From Malachius bipustulatus (lineage: Eukaryota; Arthropoda; Insecta; Coleoptera; Melyridae), in contig OU342636.1 of assembly GCA_910589415.1 (NCBI GenBank), positions 44,965,735-45,029,734 on the forward strand: 64,000 nucleotides of DNA, read 5' to 3'. Of this stretch, positions 25,098 to 37,331 are shown in pieces. The notes below the pieces were generated by a model. It searched no databases, had not been told where the DNA came from, and saw nothing but the letters and a program-made list of their open reading frames with translations. A program made the translations under genes and the position numbers. Position 1 is the first letter of the stretch. Each line of letters opens with the position of its first letter.

Positions 25098-26280
25098 GGT
25101 GACAACTTATTGCTAGATTGGCACTCTACTATAATTGGAAAACTTTTTGATCAAACGTTCGTTCTTTTACACTGTAAGAATTCAAATGAGTCTATCTATT
25201 AGGTACCTACCTATAGGTACATAAAGTAATAACCGGCTTTTCTCTCTCTTCTCATGCATCCCATCAACCTATTGAAGTAAAACGAACGCCTCGACGAGAC
25301 TAATTATTATTGCGCAGGTAGTGAGCGGGTATAGTTACGATTACGACCTGAAGCTTCGAGCGCATTTTCGCCGTGAAAAATGTTCACCGTTCTTAATTAA
25401 TCTCCTGTTTAACAAACATTGTGCAACATCGAAAGGAAACCGAACCGACCTACGACCTGGGAATGGAATTGCTCAAACAACTGCTCACCAGTTAGCAGTG
25501 GCATCATAGCGGTAGAGCTCGAGGATCGCATCGCGAGAACACATACCTGCATATCAAGGAAGCAAACAATAATTACTCGGCACTTCTGGCATTCCCGAGA
25601 ACGGGGTGATTTATCCCGACCGCGGGGTAATATTAATTGTGGCATTACTCACCGGTTGAAGTTTGGGAAATCCAGCGGCGATATTAAATTCAGGTGGTGC
25701 TCGATATGGAAGTCGTCGCCGGCACGTATCGCACGACGACGGCACGCGGGTTGCATGCGCCGCGGAAGCCGGCCGCCGTAACTCATGATACCCGCCCCAC
25801 CCACCCACCGCCCTCGCCCCACGTCACGGCGGGTGTCGTAAGCCAACAAGACGACGACCACCCGACGACCCACCTACTCCGTCCATGTATAAATAATGAC
25901 CTGGAAATAACTGAACGATCGCCGATATGAGAGAGGGACTGCATCTTCTCGCCTCTCCCTGTGGACGCTATGATGGTTTTTATCTCCGCTTCAGAATAAT
26001 AATAATGCACGCCAACTTATCGTATAATTTTTGATTTTTTTTCACCCGGTTCAACTTTTTTTCAAAAATAATTTCCAGATACTTACCCATAAAAATTATC
26101 ATTAAATGTTAACCCCTTAAGTGGGGAGTTGGGGACAGAGAGCTGCCAAAATGGATTACGCCATTGGTTAAGCGGCAAAGACGCCCATCTTTTACGAAAA
26201 TTACCAATGTCATATTAATTTCTTGGATATGAAACTTCCGAGATCAAAATTTTGGATGCTAATATGAAAAGCAAAACGTA
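25098..26280. other. GC-rich island, no gene assigned
   Basis: From about 25300 to 25950 the sequence is GC- and CpG-rich, with CCCACCCACCCACCG near 25797 and a CACGTCACGG (CRE-like) site at 25818. Many overlapping frames exist on both strands, none with splice support or recognisable residues. Could be a promoter or conserved regulatory DNA. Confidence 0.4.
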
Positions 26281-26282
26281 TA

Positions 26283-27057
26283 CAGGTGTCCCAGCTCATT
26301 CGAAGCGGTCTCTGTGGGCCAAACGAGGGGCTGTTTAAATTTTTTTTGACAAATTCAAGTACACCGGATCACAATGGCGGTTATTTAAAGTTATTTTGGA
26401 GTATACAGAGTGTCCCATATGAGAGTGGCATATCAAAGTTTTTTTTTTTTTTATGGAATGCTCCTATGTTATTGCATTTTTAGATTCAGTGAGAAGAAAA
26501 AAATAGATTGGTTTTTACAGTTCTGTTGTTGGTGTTTAAATTGAGAAGTTCGTGAGTTATAAACAAGTGAAAATCCCCTTTTTCGAAGTTCAAGTCCCTG
26601 TACAACAAAAACGGATCAAGATAGGGAAAAACGGCTTACATGTCCCTATTTTAACTTTTTATGTACTATCCTATGGTATAGAAATATTTATTTTTTACTT
26701 TGTTTGTTTTTTTTTTATTTGGCGACGCGTGGAGAAATCTCAGATACTTTCAAATTTTTTATCAACCTGTATAAACATTTCATCTACATCATAGTATAAG
26801 CCGTTTTTCTCTATCTTGAGCCGTTTTCGTTGTACTTGAACTTGAAAAATGTCGATTTTCACTTATTGTTTATAACTCAAAAACTTCTGAATTTAAATAC
26901 CAAAACTGTAAAAACCAATCTAATTTTTTCTTCTCAGACAATCTAAAAATGCAATAGCATAGGAACATGATCCTGCGTACTTGAATTTGCAAAATTTTTT
27001 TTGAAAAAATCCACGTTTGGCCTCCAGAGACTGCTTCGAATGAGCTGGGACACCCTG
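26283..27057. mobile_element. Palindromic element with TA flanks (family A)
   Basis: Begins CAGGTGTCCCAGCTCATTCG and ends in the reverse complement GAGCTGGGACACCCTG, flanked by TA. Arms pair across nearly the whole 775 bp, with a centre around 26700. The core (GTTATAAACAAGTGAAAATC, then ACGGCTTACATGTCCCTA) is shared with 54957-55835 and more distantly with 45255-45592 and 28845-29250. No coding capacity. Confidence 0.85.
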
Positions 27058-27061
27058 TATA

Positions 27062-28844
27062 AAATGAGGGTGTATTTAACTATAGTAGGCAGGTAGGTAT
27101 GCAGATATTATACCTACTAGGGGAGTGTTAGTTTTTACAATTCATATTCCAATTCGGAGCAAGTGTTGCAATTATTTACTGCTCTCGTAGCGACAATTTG
27201 TTAGGTTAATTAGGAAAAATTGAGATGTTTATGATTGTAAGCTACGCAGCGCGATATTGTGGAGCGCGCGATAATAATTGCGGCGTTAAAAATGGAACAG
27301 AGCGAGCGTCGTACCGCATAAATCGCAACTTATAATGACCTGAGTCTGCACCTGTGCCCTGCTGCCGCCGCTGCCGCTGCCGCTGCCCGAGCGAGCTCCG
27401 AGTTCGCTCTTAGTTGCAATAATAACAACCCTTATAGTACGAGTAGGTCCAACTCTCCTAATACGACTACGACCTACTAAAACTTCCCTTTGAGGGTGGG
27501 TACGTGCTCTTGTAACGTTATAAAACTTTCCCATAAAACTCCCGGTCCGGGGGTAAACATTCTACGAAATATATAAGTTGCCAAATAAACTTTTTAATTA
27601 CGTGCTGCATTGCGAGACATGTTTTCGGTGTCACAGGTTTGTTACTTGTTTTGGTTTCTTGCAGTATTATATGCTTCGATAGGATAAATCTGGAAAAATA
27701 ACAATTACCTCTTAGAAAAATCATTATTAAGATCAAATTATTATTACATTTTCCAACATTATTCACATTGCTTACATTTACGTTATTACAAGAACCAAAT
27801 TATTACGTTTATTCGTAATTCCTACCTGGCGAGGAGGGAAGAAAGTATCTGCGAGTATAAATAATGCGCGAGTGAGTCGATCTTAAAATGAAACAAAATC
27901 ATCCCTGATACAGCAATAAGGATGAAATGTAAAACGTTGATGAAATTAAGTCTGGAGGCCACGTCAGAATATTCATGAACGGTTTTACTCGTAAACTGGG
28001 AATTTGATTACGTTTAGGCTCACTTGGTCCTGTAACCGAATTTTTCCTTGAATCCTCGAATCGATGAAAGTGAATTCCGTTATCTTTTGCATTCCGACGA
28101 TGGTTCCCGAGGGACGCTGAATTATTTTCGCATGCATGATGTTTCCCGACCGAATATCTCCACGATACGGCAACGGGAGTATTTTTATATCAATTTTAAG
28201 CAGCTCATCATCGTTATGGAAATTCATCGAAAAGTCGAAAGTTTTCATTTAAATTTAGAATCAAACGAAATGTTAATCTGAACGAAGAAAATAGTGGAAT
28301 CAGGTAAAACGCGCCATTAAAATTGCGTGCCCCATTTCCCCCGGTTCTGGTCATATAAGCCGGAATGAGAATCTTCCCTGACCTCGTCTCCTGGATTTGC
28401 GAGTCTGCAGTGCCATGATTGCTCGGTGATCCCGTTAACGTTAAGAGAACGTCGTCTATAGGTGGAGGGCGGCGGCGGTGGTCGCGCGGCGGCGGCGGCG
28501 GGACGTGCGAGTGGAAAGTAGAAAGTGGAAAGTACACGTGGCCCATCCAATCATTCACTAATCCGTGCCGAGATCTGACACGTACACGTGACACTGGCCC
28601 CGATCAGAACTCGTCGTCTCCGCCACCTTCTTCCCGTTGTCCTGGGAGATCTGCTCCCTCGCTTTACTCCAGCGTCCGCAGAAAACATCGCAATCTGCTC
28701 GGCGCACCTGCGGGCCTCGTCCACAGGTCATCGTCTGTTTTCAAATATGCGCGACCCTATAAGCATTTTTTCATATTTGAAATTTGTAACATCTTTCTAG
28801 AATATTTTTAGATTTTTGATATTTTCACGCCGCGGTTTAAAGTA
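27062..28844. other. Intergenic or intronic, with a GC-rich island
   Basis: (GCCGCT)n near 27360-27390 and a CGGCGG-rich stretch at 28460-28505, followed by two CACGTG E-boxes at 28534 and 28583. Overlapping frames on both strands (28214-28811) are low-complexity and unsupported. Confidence 0.45.
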
Positions 28845-29250
28845 CCGGAAATTCCATGGCTACCATTTTTTTTACGAACCCCATGATATTATTGTATTTT
28901 TGAATTGTCTAAGAAAATGCAATAAGAATGGTTTTTCCAGTTGCAGTTTAAATTGAGTAGCAGTTTATGAGTTATAAATAAATGAAAAACGCTATTTTTA
29001 ATTTTGAAAACCGTGCAAACGAGAACGGTGCTATATATTTGACAAAACATAGTTTACATAAACCTATCTTAGCTTTTCACGTAGGTACCATTCAATGGTG
29101 AAAAATTTTTTTTTTTTCAAAACTTGTAAGTTACATTTTATTTTTAGTTTATAAAAACCATTTTTATTAATTTTTTCCTGGCAATTAATGATGAAAATTT
29201 AATAATCCATTTCCGGTATAACCGGAAGTGCTAGAAATCCAAAAATATTT
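28845..29250. repeat. Diverged relative of the foldback core
   Basis: Shares GAGTTATAAA, an ACGGTGCTATAT-like block and CATTCAATGGTG with 45255-45592. In reverse complement, CACTTCCGGTTATACCGGAA matches the block near 45165-45190. The ends are not recognisable. Confidence 0.55.
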
Positions 29251-30334
29251 CAGGAAAATTCGTTAGTTAAAACAGATCGATGAGAATTTTCGGAATCAAA
29301 TCACAATATACCTACGTTTTCCCGATACCTCTACATCTAACTAAAGGGTACCTCCCCAATATCATGACTCCTGTAAAATAGTCACCCATCTCTCAATATC
29401 TCGTGAATTAATAATAATTTTTGATTAATCAAATAATTTAGTAAGTAATTTCTGGTAACAAACATTATTTTCATAGAGAAAAATAGGGAAGCAGGTATCA
29501 TCTGTCTTTACTGTAATACCGTAAATGTCTGGTCTTTTGGAAGGTTAGAAGGGATAATGATGTCATGTGACCGAACAGACGTGAAAGCTTAGGGAGATCA
29601 AGGGAGCTGCGAGACGACATAAGAACTTGTCTTAAATAATTCAGACCATGCAGACGAGGTTGACAAGGATGAACTCAGAATGTCAAGTTTCCGTGTGGCT
29701 ATAGTCAAAATACTTCAGCCTAATTAAAATTAATAAAAAAATTAAGCTTAATTTTATTTTTTTTTTACATATTTCGACTTGATAAAGAATTAGTGCTCTA
29801 TTTTTTTTCATTTTTAACATCAATCAAAAATTTCCCCTTTTTTCATCAATACATACATATTTATACAAACAACGATAGTTTCAAACAGTTAACATTCCCT
29901 TTGTCTCAGTATTAGTACCTAAGTAGGTATTCATGACTGAAAACTAATTCACTGATAATTATGTAATTATTATTATGCAAACAAATAACAAACAACACTG
30001 ACTTATCCATAATGAAGTATTATTGTTTGTGTTTTGATATTCAAATTTGTCTTCAAGTAATAATTTGCATAATTATGTCTATTATTATTATTATTATACT
30101 CTACTCGTATATTATAATACTATTAACACTATCTAGATCTGGACGGTTTAATCGTTGCTCCGCTAAGCTCTAACAAGGAGAATAACCGCAGGATTTCTGA
30201 AATGATCATGAAGGTGATCACAAATTATTATTATTACTTCTAGTATAGGTTCAAAGCCCTTGTACTAAAGCTTGCGCTTATTAATTGTACCCCTTTGGAT
30301 AATTAGCTCATCAGTCCCGTCTCCCGAAAGTATT
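29251..30334. other. Intergenic, no gene recognised
   Basis: AT-rich, with an (ATT)n run near 30075. Confidence 0.5.
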
Positions 30335-30700
30335 TCAGTACGAGTCCAACGGGTGCTCTATTTCTTTTGGTTCTGGCATTTCGGTCCCAAATACTAGAAA
30401 TCTAGTTCCCTCTAGTGCTGGGCATTCACACATTAGGTGGTATGGGGTTTCCTCCCCCTCCCCGCATCTCCTGCAATCTGGGTTATTTTTCACTCCTATT
30501 ATTGAGAGGTGTTCCAATAGTGGGCAGTTTGTAGTCCAATTGCCCATCTCAGCTTTTTCAGTTACATCTTCTCTGCTCCCTCTTCCCTTTATCCATCTAG
30601 GCGCTTGAACAGCACCCTAGTTTGGTTTAGGTATAAGGTCTGCATTGAAGTTGCTCTATTTTTTCTCTCATAGGTTTTCTCCCATGAGGAAAATTAGTTG
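30335..30700 (-). pseudogene. Decayed non-LTR retrotransposon, C-terminal zinc-knuckle end
   Basis: A frame reading GNWTTNCPLLEHLSIIGVKN followed by CRRCGEGEETPYHLMCECPA matches the C-x2-C...H-x3-C tail found after the reverse transcriptase or RNase H in R1/I-type insect LINEs (TGHCPL...CECPAL pattern). Further upstream in the same frame, QAPRWIKGRG is readable, but with a stop before it (near 30617-30622). Reverse transcriptase motifs were not found. Sequence to about 31300 on the minus strand may belong to it but is too altered to assign. Confidence 0.6.
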
Positions 30701-31388
30701 TTGGCCTTTTGTGTCAGGTTTTCTGTCCACTATAGGATCCACCTTTCTGGTTTTTAATCCCAGGTTTTGAATTCCCAGTCTTTTTTGGATTTTTTTTCTG
30801 GTTCCTCTTGGGGTCCCTGGTATCCACACTGGTGTTTTTATAGATTTCGGAACGTCCTTGGTGCCGAGTTTCGCTCCTGATCAGGGTTCCGTTTCCATGA
30901 CCACCCGCACCAGCCAGTCCTCTGTGACCTCCCTCTCAGGGAGCCATGAGAAAGTCTCCTCTAAGCTGCACTCCTGAGAACCTTGGTGCAGGTTCTCCTG
31001 CTTTGACGTTGTTCCGGTTCCTTGCTGGTCCCGGGTCTTACTACACTGGGGTTCACTTTCAACCCCAGCTTTCTAGGTTCTCCAGTTCCCCCTGGTTTTG
31101 TAGTTTCAACTCTTTTCTCTGTTTCCTGCGAACGGCCCCCGAGAACTTTTTTTTTTGTGGGTCTTTTTTTTTCAGAATCCCCTTCTCTTTTTGAATTAGA
31201 CGTGTCTTGGTCCATATGGTTCCCACGAGTAATGGAGCTATTAAAGAAATACCATACGCAGAGCTCCATACGTATGGTAGGCATTTATTTTCGAAGGTGA
31301 TCACAAAAAAAAGTGTAAAATTATTCCGATGAAAATATAAAACCAACACCAACACCAGACCCTTGTTATATAATGATCAGAAATACGC

Positions 31389-31430
<42 letters not shown>

Positions 31431-32228
31431 GATCATAATAATACCTGCCCACGATAAATATTTTTTGTGACGTTTTGTAGTGTTATATAGTGTGGTTCGA
31501 AGGCGTCTAGCCTATTTTTTAATGAAATCGCGTCACGGCATACTTATCCCCGCGTAGAAAAATAATGCGAGAGGTATTGTTACATCAGGTGGGTAGGTAG
31601 GGGTACTAACTGTAACAATACCAAACGACGTATGTTTACAGCGTTATACGTAAACTGCAGTAGCCGCGCGAACAGAATTAATTTATTTAAATTCCGGGAA
31701 TGCATTCATTGTACGTAATAACGCGAGCCGAGCCAGAATTTTCTATTAGAGTTGACAAATCCTTCCCTGGTGAAACCTAACACGCCCTTTCGTGACTCGC
31801 ACCCGTTCATTTTTCACCGGACAGAAATAGCCTGACTGACTTATCAACTGATAAGGCCGTTGTCGTTAAACAAGGGACACAAACCCTGCTGCTTGAATTC
31901 TAATTAATAAAACCTCAGAAGAGTATGGTGTGTGTGTGTTTGTGTATACTTTAGAACAACGGTAAACCCTTAGACTTATTATGTTAACTTCTTATTGTGG
32001 AGCAAGTTTTATTTTCAAACGGTATTATAGGTATGCCTAAAATAGCGACAGCCTACATTATACGGAGATTTTTTTGTATTTAAATTTGTTACACTTTTCA
32101 ACTTTTAGGTCGTTATGTAGACATGTATCGATCTAATCAGCAATTAATTATTGTTACTGACACTGACTTTCTCTCTCGGTGGTTTCCTATTTTTTTATTG
32201 GCCATATAGAAAAATGGTCAAAAAACGT
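30701..32228. other. Intergenic, partly decayed retroelement
   Basis: The left half (to about 31300) is pyrimidine-rich on the plus strand and may belong to the minus-strand LINE remnant. The right half holds a GA run and nothing else recognisable. Confidence 0.4.
31390..31430 (+). repeat. (GA)n microsatellite
   Basis: About 20 GA units, uninterrupted, ending in GTGAG. Confidence 0.93.
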
Positions 32229-32695
32229 GTCAGAATGTTCTAGATTGTTCAGAATGCTTACGAATGTTCTTGAATTTTCGATTCGAGATGATCTAAAATG
32301 GTTACAAAATATTCTATAAAGTTCTATAATATTTCAAAATGTTCTAGAATGTTCTTGAATGTTTCTAGAATGTTTCTTAGGGTTCAAACTTGTTCTATAA
32401 AAATAAAAAAAATATTTTTATTTAGAATGTTCCAGAATGTGCCAGAATGTTCTAGAATCTAGTTTCAAATTGTTTCAGAATGTTCGAAAACGCTTCAGAA
32501 AGTTTGGGAATATTCTGGAATGCGTAAAAATGACCAAAAAACGTGTAAAAATTTCCTAGATTGTTCAAAATGCTCACGAATCTTCTTGAATGTGCGATTC
32601 GAGATGATCTAGAAAGTTCTAAAATGATTAAGAATGTTCCCGAATTATCGAAAATGTTCTAAAAAGTTTTGAAACGTTTTGGAATATTTAGGTGT
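32229..32695. repeat. GAA/TTC (heat-shock-element-like) array 3
   Basis: AGAATGTTCTAGAATGTTC-type units, same orientation as array 2. Its right flank shares CTCAGGAAAGTA with the flank of array 2 (9725). Further right, at 32772-32807, is the block also found at the left of array 4 in reverse complement. Confidence 0.82.
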
Positions 32696-33906
32696 GTTTC
32701 TTTTCATCTTTTCATGGTCCAGCTCAGGAAAGTATATAAGTCCAGTATACTTGGAAACATTTTTGACTAATTCATTGTCCTGTTGTGGTGTGGATACGGT
32801 CCAGTTCAAAGGAGTACATTGATACATAAAAGACGGCGAGGCATTTTAATTAGTATATTTTTGGAAGCCAAGTCAAGGAAAAATAAAAGCAATAAAAAGT
32901 GAATAACGTAATAAGGCGAAGGGAGCTAGTTAATTAATATTAATCTCTTTTGAATCTCTGATTAGACAAACTGTTTACAAAATAAAGTATGTACTCTAAG
33001 GTGAGCACGGTGTACAACTAACCAGCAATACTTGTCTATCGTGTTACGATGTCTTTTCCGTGATTTCTAAACATCTTAACCAAACGCAAAAATGAAATAA
33101 ATGTCACTGTTATAATTTAGAGGTCATTACTGCGATTACTATTAATATTATTTTACGGCTCATAAAGAAACTTTTCTACCTGCCCAGCATGCCTACCTTC
33201 TCTCTCTCTCTCCCTCCCTTTTGTTATGTCTCCTGTTAGTTTTGTTACATTAGATTATGATATTATGGTTTACGTCCGGCGATAAGGGAAATTTTTTGAG
33301 ATAAATTATAAATTCCAAACTTGTCGAGTACCTATCTACCTACCTACCTCCTAAATTATTATCATAACATTTTAACGATCCACTGATTTGCCACTCTCTC
33401 TATAAATAGGTAGACCTATACTAAGCTGTGGGAGACTTTTTATTGAAAATATGTGGAAAAAAAGAGTGAAATCGTAATGAACATTATGATTTAAATGTTT
33501 CGAACTAAATATTTTGTCTTAATTGCTTCTATGATTCAAAAACTCAATTTTTGAATCATCTGTAAGTAATACACTGGGGGAGCTATATGTGATGATAAAC
33601 TTGGTAGGATAAAGGGCTTCAAACGCAGTTGAACAATAATAACACTTAACCTTTATTGGTGACGTATAGGTATATTAAAAAATAATCTCTTATTCTAATT
33701 TGAGGTGAAATCCTCTATGAATCGCGATTCACCTGATTTTATATCAAGCGGTAGGTAAATGTCGTGTGTTTACTGACAGAATAACGTGGCAGAGCTCGGC
33801 CATTGCTTGTATTTCATTATTTATAGATATATAATGTACTAAGTTATTAATTAAAATGCACAAGATACATTCTTGAGATTCGTTGTGGTATAAAATCTGT
33901 TCTTCA
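32696..33906. other. Intergenic, no gene recognised
   Basis: Begins with the conserved flank of array 3 (to about 32810). Contains a CT-rich run at 33200-33220, an ACCTACCT run at about 33340, and the minus-strand AATAAA at 33652-33657 noted with the candidate exon. Confidence 0.5.
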
Positions 33907-34054
33907 TCACCAGAGGATATTCTGCTGCCAAGCAAGTAAAACACTGCACCATGAATCATGCTGAATTTCTTCAGCTTTAGCCAACTGCTCATGAGCTTTT
34001 TCAACTCCTGCTCGTACTATTATTTCACTCTCTGACGATGGGACTGGCCCGGAC
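33907..34054 (-). CDS. Candidate terminal exon of an unidentified gene
   Basis: After TTTATTATAG the second base starts an open frame of 48 codons plus TGA: SGPVPSSESEIIVRAGVEKA, HEQLAKAEEIQHDSWCSVLL, AWQQNILW. The middle has an amphipathic, helix-like, coding-looking composition (Ala, Glu, Lys, Gln), unlike the other chance frames here. A minus-strand AATAAA lies about 250 bases downstream (33652-33657), which would fit a short 3' UTR. A CTAAC branch-point-like motif lies upstream. No upstream exon is certain. It could also be a pseudogene fragment. I do not recognise the family. Confidence 0.3.
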
Positions 34055-35109
34055 CTATAATAAATCATCTTTATAACAATGTGTACGTACGTACTACAGA
34101 TAAGAATAATAATATGAGATGTGCATGATGGTTAGTTGTATGTTGTTTGTTCCTCTTTCCTTCGTCGAAATAACCGTGCAGAAAATATCTCGTCCATGCT
34201 CGACGTTTCGCATAAAGTGATTAGTGATTGATTGGTTGAAAAAAATCAACGAAAAAGGCAGCAAAGCGACCAGATAACTTGCCGATGATGACCGTCGCGG
34301 GTATACCACTGATGTTCAGAACAATATACCTAGTGAAATTGCAGTTCCTATTATTACGAGCAACAAATTTATGCAGTTTACTATAAGTGCTTCATGGTTT
34401 ATTGTGTTTTGCGATTTTGCGATTCGGCGATAGCGAGTCCTACACGTTATTTTTACTAGCCGTGATTTACAGCGCCGGCACAGCGAACTGTAGCAGGTTT
34501 ACGACACTGGATTAATTAATTTATTATACAGACACGCCGACCCCCGCAATTATTCATTTTTAACACCTTTTGTTACCAGAAATAACAGCAGTCGTTATAC
34601 ACGTGATTATATCGTTAGCATGCTCTTAGCTCTGTTGCATATTACCATTTACCTACCATCTGGTTCATGCCTGTTTATTCGTGCGCCCTGGAAAAACTTC
34701 TCCTCCCCCATAGCCAACCCCCTCCCCTTCCAAGATTACTGAAATGAACGTTTATTTTTATTCATAACCAAGAACATACTACCTACACCTACCTATATAT
34801 ACCTAGGTAAGAAATGGAGTGCGAAATTATGCGAAATAATTAAATTAAACATTTTAATAATTAATTCACAGTGAATTATTTGACATTATCAAAAACATGA
34901 GGCCGTTCATTGTTTCAAAGCGAGCAAACCTCGAAATGCGAGGGAATAATCTGTTAGGTAATTGATATAAACCCCGTGTTTCATGGCATTCTAAAGATTG
35001 CGTTGAAAAATCCCATATAATCTCGCGCCTGCGTCGCTAGATAATAATGGTCAAAGGGGATGAAAAATTAAACAATAATAACTGTCTAGTTTTCAAAATG
35101 CGTCATTTA
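34055..35109. other. Intergenic, or upstream intron of the candidate exon
   Basis: No exon could be fixed. A minus-strand ATGG at about 34202 opens 21 codons, with a CCAAT-like motif upstream, but no good donor follows. Confidence 0.35.
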
Positions 35110-35460
35110 AGGTTGCCAAAATATCAGCTAACCTGGGTTGAAGACAAAAAAGCTCCCAAAAAAGAGAGCTAATCTGGGTTTAACTGTTTTTCTGAGGAGC
35201 AAGAGCTGACCTGGATTGAAAAAGAAAAAAAACTTTCCTGGATTCCCAAAATATGAGCTAACCTGGGTTACCAAAAAAAGAGCTAACCTGGGTTGCCAAA
35301 ATATGAGTTAATCTGGGTTTAGCTTATTTTCTTCAACCCATCAGGTTAGCTGATATTTTGGACTCCCAGGTCAGGTCTTTTTTCGGTAACTCAGATTAGC
35401 TTTTTTATTTTATTTTCCTCAGTTAGCTGAGTTTCAATCAACTCAAGTCGCCTTAGTTAA
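35110..35460. repeat. Tandem and inverted repeat cluster (AGCTAACCTGGGTT units)
   Basis: At least five units of GAGCTAACCTGGGTTGCC and AAAATATGAG-type sequence, diverging. The first unit (CCAAAATATCAGCTAACCTG) pairs with a reverse copy ending near 35359. Looks like a foldback element with a tandem core. Confidence 0.65.
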
Positions 35461-37026
35461 AACCAACATCGAGAGACTCGACTCAAGATCGAAGCTCCTA
35501 TAACGACAATAAACTGATTGTCCACCCACCAACATCGCACCTGTTTGTTTTTTTTAAATAATCGTCTTCATAGCGAAACGAAACGAAAAAGAAAATGTAA
35601 TTTCCGGCCAGTTCCTGTATGCGTGCTTGTCACTCTCCGCGCTGTATCTCAAGAATGGTTCACGATATATAAAAATGCTCGAAGCAAAAATTGTAGATAC
35701 ATTATTCTAAAAATGTACAAATTTTGTAATAACATTAAATGACGTATTTCGCATAGAAAACGAGATAATTTCGAAAAAAAAACGATCTTCGTCATCTTTG
35801 GCCTTGAATATCTTCCGACGTGAGCATGAGATTATAATATGAGATTTTTCAACCACGCTTTAGATTATTCAACTACAGATTATTCCCTCGCATTCCGAGA
35901 TAGAATGCTAAGTTGACTGGAATATAAACAAAAATCTACACCGCCACAGCTCATCGAGCAGTTTAAAGATTGTACTCTTCCAGACTACAAGCCGATGCAG
36001 CTAAACAATAACAATACAGCGATTCCAGAGAATCCGCAAAGGAATCCACTGTTTGATGTATACGCCGGAGCGGCGGTGGCGGCGTATGATGCCGTTTAAT
36101 GGATTAATTCTTTCATGAACTTTCATGAACAGCAGCAGCAGCAGCAAACCAGCCAGCAACAGCGGCCTCGACGCAATTAAAAATAGTTGAAGCGCTTCGA
36201 GGGCCCTGCATCGAGAGCTTTATTTTTCCGCTCTTTCCAATGCGGAGTTTCGTTCCTTTAGGATGAAGTCGTGTGTATAGGAATCTCCATCCACCCACTG
36301 TTTGCGAAAGGATTGTAAACATACGGGAATTCGAGAGGAGAACTTGTTCTCTCTCTTTGAAGTGCTCGTCTGAAGTTTTGATTTATAATTCACCTCTTTT
36401 ATTATCGCTCTGAAAAAAAGAAATTCGAAGCAATGTCGGAAAAAGACTGAGTGACTGAAACCGTTCGTTTCAGTCGTTTCAGCGGGAAGAACATGACGGA
36501 GACGGGGCCAGAAGACACGACGATGTGACATTAAGTTGTTGTAAAGAAAACATTTTAAAGTTGGCGAGGGAAATAAATCTTTGCGTGTTCTTTCTGCATG
36601 ATGGTCCCCTGCTCAGTTTATAAGAGATGAGAGAGAGCGGAGCGGAGCGCCGGTGCGGTGGTGGCGGCAAAAGTGCGGAAGAACATCAGAATTCAGCTTG
36701 AGCAAACTATTGGTAATTTATTTCTCCGGAATATGAATGGAGCACAAAGAAAGTATTAAAAGGCCATAAAAACGCCGAAAGTTTGGAATTCAATTTATAT
36801 GACAGGTAATAAAGTTCTGCCGTCAAGTTGGCCCGATGTCGCTTAAATCATCCTCAAACATTTCAATTTCCGAACGTCTCCCACTCCACCTATAGGTAAT
36901 AATATTATATTTCCTTCCTGCCAGTCCTGATGCGACTCCTGCAGGTATAACTTATAATATGTATGCATTAGGTATATGTAGCTATCTTGACATTTGGTAA
37001 TGTTTCGTACTTATCAATAATTATAC
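35461..37026. other. Intergenic or intronic, no gene recognised
   Basis: Includes (CAG)n at about 36129-36145 and a CGGTGGCGGCG patch near 36075. Several overlapping frames, none supported. Confidence 0.45.
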
Positions 37027-37331
37027 AGGGTGCTCAAGATCAGACATCGTTTAGGAAATATTTCCAAAAATGTAATACTAATAATAAGGCTGCTCTGTGA
37101 AAAGAGATATAATTTTTATTTTTTAGTAACTGCGGACAGTCAAAATCGAACGCCAAATATAACATCGTATTTTAAACATAAAAGACGCAATACGTTTTTT
37201 CCATATTGGAATTCATTTAGGAAATATTTTCATATGTGCAGTTGCTAAGTAAAATTTTACATTTTTTATGCTTAATATGCATGATGATGTTTTTGATGAT
37301 TTTGGCTGTCCATAGTTACCAAACACCCTAT
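37027..37331. repeat. Degenerate small TA-flanked repeat
   Basis: Left end CAGGGTGCTCAAGATCAG after TATA; right end AAACACCCTATATA. Only the right part keeps a clear inverted pair (AGTAACTGCGGACAGTCAAA with the diverged copy near 37298-37320). TTTAGGAAATATTT occurs twice. Probably an eroded relative of the other palindromic elements. Confidence 0.45.

Noticed and set aside
26150..26205. Possible tRNA gene (ATTGGTTAAGCGG)
   Set aside because: Only an A-box-like string; no B box or acceptor pairing could be found.
28214..28811. Overlapping frames on both strands in the GC-rich island, resembling Pro/Arg/Gly-rich proteins
   Set aside because: Low-complexity CGG/CCG runs remove stop codons in all frames; no start or splice context.
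31388..31432. CRISPR-like or regulatory repeat
   Set aside because: A simple GA microsatellite without spacers.
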